Below are positions 36,957-37,202 of a stretch of DNA of 37,202 nt, piece after piece (position 1 is the first letter of the stretch; every line of letters begins with the position of its first letter). A program made the translations under genes and the position numbers. Source of the DNA: a virus; IMG/VR virus record IMGVR_UViG_3300011258_001282, positions 1 through 37,202 of that record; one strand, given 5' to 3'. Below the pieces are notes generated by a model. The model saw only the letters and a list, made by a program, of their open reading frames with translations, was not told where the DNA came from and did no database searches.

Positions 36957-37202
36957 AGAAACAAGCGTTTTATGGAGAGATCCCGTCCATATCGGGTTGT
37001 TGGTGTGTTTTTGGGGCATAGGGAGGGCCACCCAATAGGTGAGGGCGGCGTCTGGAATACCTCAATGGAATCAAAGGGCCCGCTTGCCCTCACCAACCCA
37101 CCTAAGCCATTGAAAAACCTCGATTATCCTACTCCCCAAGGGATTACCAGTATCCCTTTTGCATCACATAACCCCTGCACGTACTTCCCCTCTTTTTTAG
37201 GG
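36957..37202. repeat. attR: Right terminal direct repeat, probable attR
   Basis: Matches 1-246 with an offset of 36956. The first 162 bp are identical, the remaining 84 bp diverged. In this copy AAGGGAT/ATCCCTT form a perfect 7-bp stem ending in TTTT, while the left copy has lost the pairing. On the minus strand a frame is open from the right edge to a stop at 37124 and begins PKKEGK, like the integrase tail PKKRGK. This suggests host-side DNA carrying a related integrase end. Confidence 0.85.

Noticed and set aside
1-37202. CRISPR array
   Set aside because: No set of regularly spaced direct repeats with unique spacers was seen; the only tandem repeat is the contiguous 15-bp unit in the pentapeptide gene.

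Overview
The window looks like one complete temperate tailed-phage genome (a prophage) bounded by 246-bp direct repeats at 1-246 and 36957-37202. The first 162 bp of the two copies are identical and the last 84 bp are homologous but diverged, as expected for attL and attR. Excision between them would give a circle of about 36.96 kb. The gene set points to a podovirus-like phage of the P22 / Bordetella BPP-1 type: large terminase, P22-like portal, separate scaffold, N4gp56-family capsid protein, three large ejection-type proteins and a short tail-fibre gene. Several small families (the short gene before int, a 3TM holin, a DUF6456-like regulator, a Cys-rich protein with an ACMAWR motif) are ones I associate with alphaproteobacterial phages. 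The host is therefore probably an alphaproteobacterium; genus is not resolvable from the sequence.

Layout. (1) 225-7854, minus strand: a leftward early operon running from a promoter near 7900 to the integrase at the left end. It has tightly coupled junctions (1-14 nt overlaps), broken only by short gaps. It encodes small hypothetical proteins, a pentapeptide-repeat protein, a membrane-anchored HEXXHXXGXXH zinc-peptidase-like protein, a coiled-coil protein, a protein with an SSB-like acidic C-terminal tip, a DUF1367 protein, an HNH nuclease, a DUF551-like protein and tyrosine integrase. (2) 7855-8620: immunity region. A 122-residue HTH repressor without a protease domain lies between two operator pairs built on AAGGA-N4-TCCTT, one pair at each divergent early promoter. 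(3) 8620-17814, plus strand: Cro-like protein, a divergent side gene with a dyad operator, then the rightward early operon: RusA resolvase, an isolated DnaA domain IV, DUF1376 replication protein, many Cys-rich small proteins, a C5 DNA methyltransferase next to a Lar-like antirestriction protein, a DUF2829/Tad2-like anti-Thoeris candidate, and a last-gene candidate late regulator. (4) 17815-18179: non-coding leader with hairpins and a rho-independent terminator, arranged like lambda pR'-tR'. (5) 18180-34074: structural genes. (6) 34074-36930: lysis and right-end genes (M15 endolysin, membrane proteins, 3TM holin), with two minus-strand accessory units: a two-gene cassette at 35730-36089 and a small membrane-protein gene at 36763-36930 beside attR.

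Working model. The repressor holds both early promoters shut through the mirrored operator pairs. On induction the leftward operon supplies recombination and excision functions and the rightward operon supplies replication, antirestriction and the late regulator, which then opens the leader and terminator upstream of the structural genes. All functional names rest on motifs and remembered family patterns; no database search was run.
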